64,000 bases of DNA from Akebia trifoliata (lineage: Eukaryota > Streptophyta > Magnoliopsida > Ranunculales > Lardizabalaceae). This document shows positions 60,820 to 64,000 of the stretch, one piece after another; the stretch's first letter is position 1, and the number at the start of each line of letters is the position of its first letter. The notes beneath the pieces were generated by a model. That model ran no database searches. It saw nothing but the letters and a program-made list of their open reading frames with translations, and had not been told where the DNA came from. The translations under genes were made by a program, and so were the position numbers. The stretch covers positions 14,060,248 to 14,124,247 of the forward strand of contig CM030710.1 in assembly GCA_017979445.1 (NCBI GenBank). Reading direction: 5' to 3'.

Positions 60820-61632
60820 GAGCAAAACTGGCAGAGGAATGAAGGAATTTTGGGAAAGAATGAACGAATTTGGAGAAAATTGATTAGAACGAATCGGAGA
60901 ACGAATAAATCTGGAAGATAATGAAACTGGAAGAGAAATGATCGATTCCAAGAATGATTGGATCTGAAAAAGAATCTGGAGAACGAAAGAATGCCATATC
61001 TCCTATGTGAGATCCAAAATGCTTTTTTTTGAACCTCAAGGATTTATCAAAAAGTTTTATGAATTTAAAACCTGAGTTTTTATTTCTTTTGAACCTCAAG
61101 AGTTTTTTCGAAAAACTATTATCAAGAGGGTAACATTAAATTTGGGGTTCTCATTGTCTCTTAGGATTAACATTGCTCAAAAACAAAATGCCCCTAGTTT
61201 GACAATGAACATGGCATTGAAGATAATTGAACACATCATTTAAAAAAAAAAATGCCCCTAGTATAAGGGGGAAAAGTTACATTAAAAAAAAAAATGCCCC
61301 TTGTATGAAGGTTTGAAATAATTGATTACCACAAGCGCAATAAAGATTCAACTTTTAATTTTGATTAATTTTATTAAAGATTTTGAGTCAGGCTCAAGAG
61401 AACAAAATATTTCCTTTTGAGACTCATCATAGAATTCATCCTTCTCTCCCTTGGTTCACTTGGGGAAGTAAGAATTTTCAGATCAATCGTAGACAAGATA
61501 CTTGTGGCTTCCGAATCTATGCCTGGTTTAAACTAAGTATTGGTCTTGATTATTCGGACTTTTGATGTTTCAGCTCGGACCGCTCTCAGCTTGGGATTTT
61601 CTTCTGTTTTTCTTTGTTGCTCTAACTTTTGC

Positions 61633-61831
61633 CTAGATCGCCTTTTCAGGTTTTCAATCTAGCGAGCTTGCTCTAGCTTTTGCCTAGATCGCCTTTTCAG
61701 GTTTTCGATCTAGCGAGCTTTTCTCTTTTTTCTTTGCTCTGATTGTTGCCAAAGTTGTCTTTTCAGATTTTCAACCTTGCGAACTTGCCTTAATTTTTGC
61801 CTAAGTCGCCCTTTTCGGGTTTTCAACTTAG
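61633..61831 (-). ncRNA. Tandem array of four two-tier hairpins (X copy)
   Basis: Minus-strand order: 61831-61801, 61779-61750, 61713-61684, 61662-61633. Each has an 8-bp outer stem, AAAA, a 3-bp inner stem and a GAAA loop (GAAAA in the first). Outer stems CTAAGTTG/CGACTTAG, CAAGGTTG/CAACTTTG, CTAGATCG/CGATCTAG, CTAGATTG/CGATCTAG; inner CCC/GGG, TCT/AGA, CCT/AGG, CCT/AGG. All pair fully, counting G-U wobbles. Confidence 0.65.
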
Positions 61832-62344
61832 CAGGCTTCATCATTTTTTATCTTTTTCTTCTCTTTTGAACTTCTGAAGTTGCTGTCTGATCATGCTTTG
61901 CTATCTTCCTTGACTTCTCGCACGATACTTAGGAGGACTTTCATGGGTAGGCTTAGGACTGGGTATAAAAAGAAAGGAATTTTGAGGCTCAAAAACCCAA
62001 ATGCCCCTTGTGTGGCATTTCCTTTTAAATTATTTTCTTCCCCATTTTGAATGATATTTCTTTTCTTTTGAATATATTTTTTCTTTGTCGGGGAATCTAT
62101 ATATTTTTTTTTATTTTGATGTGGTCGGGCCTAAAGTAACTTCTCAGGTTGCCTACGTACCCCAGAATTTTAGGACCAGACAAAAACGTAGTTCGAAGCT
62201 TCCCTCCCCTAGGTTAGGTGATCAGGCTGAGAAAGAAAAAGGCATAATTTTTCTTTTTGAAAAGGCTGCAAAGGGGTTGAGAAAGGATATGTTGGACTGG
62301 ATAACTGGGTAATATGAGGATTGATTCGACCAAAGATGGCCTCC

Positions 62345-63568
62345 TTAAATGTAGTACCGTTTGATTTGGTCAAGGTTGGTTGGTTCCGGTAATTCAATTC
62401 CATCATGATCTTGAAGTCTGACAGCCTTTCCTGGTAATATTTCCTTAACGATAAACGGACCTCCCCAATTTGGTTTGAACTTCCCCCTGGGATCAAAAAT
62501 AGTTGCCCTGTTCTCTTTGAGTACTAAATCCCCGACTTGTAAGTGACGGGCCTTGATTTTCTTGTCAAACGCACGGGCAACTCTTCTTTGATAAGCTTGC
62601 ACGTGATACAATGCTCTCAGTCGTTTTTCCTCGATCAAATTCAACTCTTCATACCGTTGACGAACCCAATCTGCTTCTGACAACTGACTTTCTAACAAGA
62701 CCCTGAGAGACGGAATCTCCATTTCAACTGGCAAGACTGCTTCCATTCCATACACTAAGGAGTAGGGAGTAGCTCTAGTGGAGGATCGAATTGAGGTTCG
62801 ATATGCCCATAATGCAAATGGCAGTTTTTCTGACCAATCTCGATGTGATTGACACATTTTCCTGAGGATAGTCTTAATATTCTTATTAGCTGCTTCGACT
62901 GCCCCATTAGTTTGAGGTCAGTAAGGAGATGATTTATGGTGTGAGATTTTGAACTTTGAACACAATTTGATAACTTCAACTTTAAAGCGTGACCCATTAT
63001 CGGAGATCAGCTCCGAAGGTACCCCATATCGACTGATGATGTTCGTTTGAATAAACTTTGCAACTCGAGACGCAGTGAGGACAGCATAAGAAGCAGCTTC
63101 GACCCATTTGGTAAAATAATCGATGGCAACCAGAATGTATTCATGCCCGTTTGATGCCTTAGGCGATATTTTACCAATAATGTCAATTCCCCAGACTGAG
63201 AATGGCCATGGTGAAGTCAGACCCACTAATTGAGATGGTGGCACATGTATAAGGTTCGCATGTATTTGGCACTTATAACAGGTTTTGACCATATGATGAC
63301 AATCTGTTTCCATCGTGGGCCAATAGTATCCTTGTCTCATAATCTTCTTAGCTAACATTTTCCCACTCATGTGAGGGCCACATTCTCCTGAATATAGTTC
63401 AACCATTATCTGTTCAGCTTGATCTTCATCAACACACGACAAGTGAATCCCATCATAAGACATTTTGTATAAGCTTCCTGCGCACAGGATAAATTGAGAT
63501 GCTAATCTTAGTAGGGTCTGTCGTTCTTTCCTCGATGCTTCTTCCGGGAATTCTTGTTTTTCCAACAC
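62345..63568 (-). pseudogene. X integrase with a single nonsense codon
   Basis: One frame of 408 codons. Zinc finger (YSGECGPHMSG, CYKCQIHAN), DDE core with Asp in VWGIDIIG, Asp in LISDNGSRF and Glu in NGAVEAANK, C-terminal module FKPNWGGPFIVKEILPGKAVR, natural TAA at 62345-62347. The only break is TGA at 62918-62920, where N1 has CGC (SPYRPQTNG). All catalytic residues are present. It lies directly downstream of aRNase H in the same polyprotein. The Met at 63568 is internal, not a true start. Confidence 0.9.
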
Positions 63569-63573
63569 TTTCT

Positions 63574-64000
63574 TTATGTCTGTGTACCATGGCTTTCCAT
63601 CGGGTAACGAGTAGCAATATTGATCTGATGACAGTATGCGGGTTTGTCTTTGACTTCAACCGTGATCGGTCTCAATTCCATGCCAGGGGGTAAATGGATC
63701 ATTGAAGATAAAGTTGCTAAGGAGTCAGCAAATCTGTTATCCTCCCTTGACAAGTGCTGGAACAGGATAGCTTTAAACTTACTGACTAAGTTTAGCAAAT
63801 ACTCATGATAGGGTTTCAACTTTTCATCCCTAGTCTTCCATTCTTCCAATGATTGATGTATGACCAAAGCTGAATCCCCAAAAACTTCAATTTCTGAAAT
63901 GCCCAGGTTCAAAGCAGCTTCGAGCCCCGCGATGCACGCCTCATATTCAGCCATGTTGTTAGTGTTCGAAAAGGCTAACTTAATAGCGATAGGAATATGG
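63574..64000 (-). pseudogene. X second RNase H, partial, frameshifted at its end
   Basis: From the right edge: AEYEACIAGLEAALNLG, VFGDSALVIHQ, HLSREDNRFADSLATLSSM. Three of the four acidic sites are in view; the first (YFDG) lies just beyond the window. A one-base deletion near 63603 (compare N1 about 14688-14692) shifts the frame before integrase. Confidence 0.85.

Larger units (their letters stand above)
59889..64000 (-). mobile_element. X: Tat/Ogre-like element, 5' part beyond right edge
   Basis: Minus orientation: aRNase H (right edge), integrase, 3' untranslated region with hairpin array and 34-bp satellite, PPT, LTR C. Integrase has only one nonsense codon and aRNase H one small deletion, so X is younger than N1. 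Confidence 0.88.

Noticed and set aside
59982..60951. Three long overlapping minus frames
   Set aside because: Shadows of the 17-unit 34-bp satellite.
1..64000. Host gene, tRNA or rRNA genes
   Set aside because: No exon-like coding stretch outside retroelements and no tRNA cloverleaf or rRNA core recognised by eye; very small or highly diverged genes cannot be excluded.

Overview
This is nuclear DNA of a flowering plant, probably a eudicot with a repeat-rich genome. I cannot name the species. Every recognisable coding stretch belongs to Ty3/gypsy LTR retrotransposons of the Tat clade, Ogre-like group. The evidence is a second (archaeal-type) RNase H after the usual RT-RNase H, an extra ORF1 upstream of gag, a primer-binding site matching tRNA-Arg, kilobase-long leaders, and tandem repeats between integrase and the 3' LTR. 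I found no host cellular gene, rRNA, tRNA gene or CRISPR array. All retroelement genes carry stops, frameshifts or deletions.

Layout. (1) H1, a minus-strand element, enters from the left edge (pol, 1-2540), is split by an insertion, and resumes at 20046 with pro, gag, ORF1, leader, PBS and a 4.3 kb 5' LTR ending at 29601. (2) N1, a plus-strand element of about 17.5 kb (2541-20045), sits inside H1. Its two LTRs are both 1690 bp and it has a perfect 5-bp target duplication (GGTAC). It keeps PBS, leader, ORF1, gag, pro, RT, RNase H, aRNase H, integrase, 3' repeats and PPT in order. (3) 29602-36094 holds two diverged LTR-like sequences facing each other as a large inverted repeat. H1 landed in the left arm. 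(4) 36095-43364 is a pile of old LTRs: a minus-strand 5' LTR with leader stub, a solo LTR with a perfect CTAAG duplication sitting inside an inverted copy of its own family, and a truncated LTR of H1's family. (5) 43365-52483 is E, a plus-strand element lacking ORF1, most of gag-pro and RT-RNase H, and carrying an opposite-strand solo LTR. (6) 52484-64000 holds two minus-strand elements sharing one LTR (58169-59888). Y, on the left, keeps leader and ORF1 but has lost gag-pol. X, on the right, has 3' repeats, integrase and aRNase H and runs off the window.

Gene logic. In this clade gag forms the particle, protease cuts the polyprotein, RT with two RNase H domains copies the RNA from a tRNA primer, and integrase inserts the cDNA. 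ORF1 is an accessory protein of unknown role. The best candidate for something undescribed is non-coding: four tandem two-tier hairpins after the integrase gene, present in N1 and X, whose stems differ between units yet stay paired. Other points of interest are WRKY-type W-box arrays in the LTR promoters, a 34-bp hairpin-bearing satellite readable in all three frames, and near-constant pol beside very different LTRs and ORF1.
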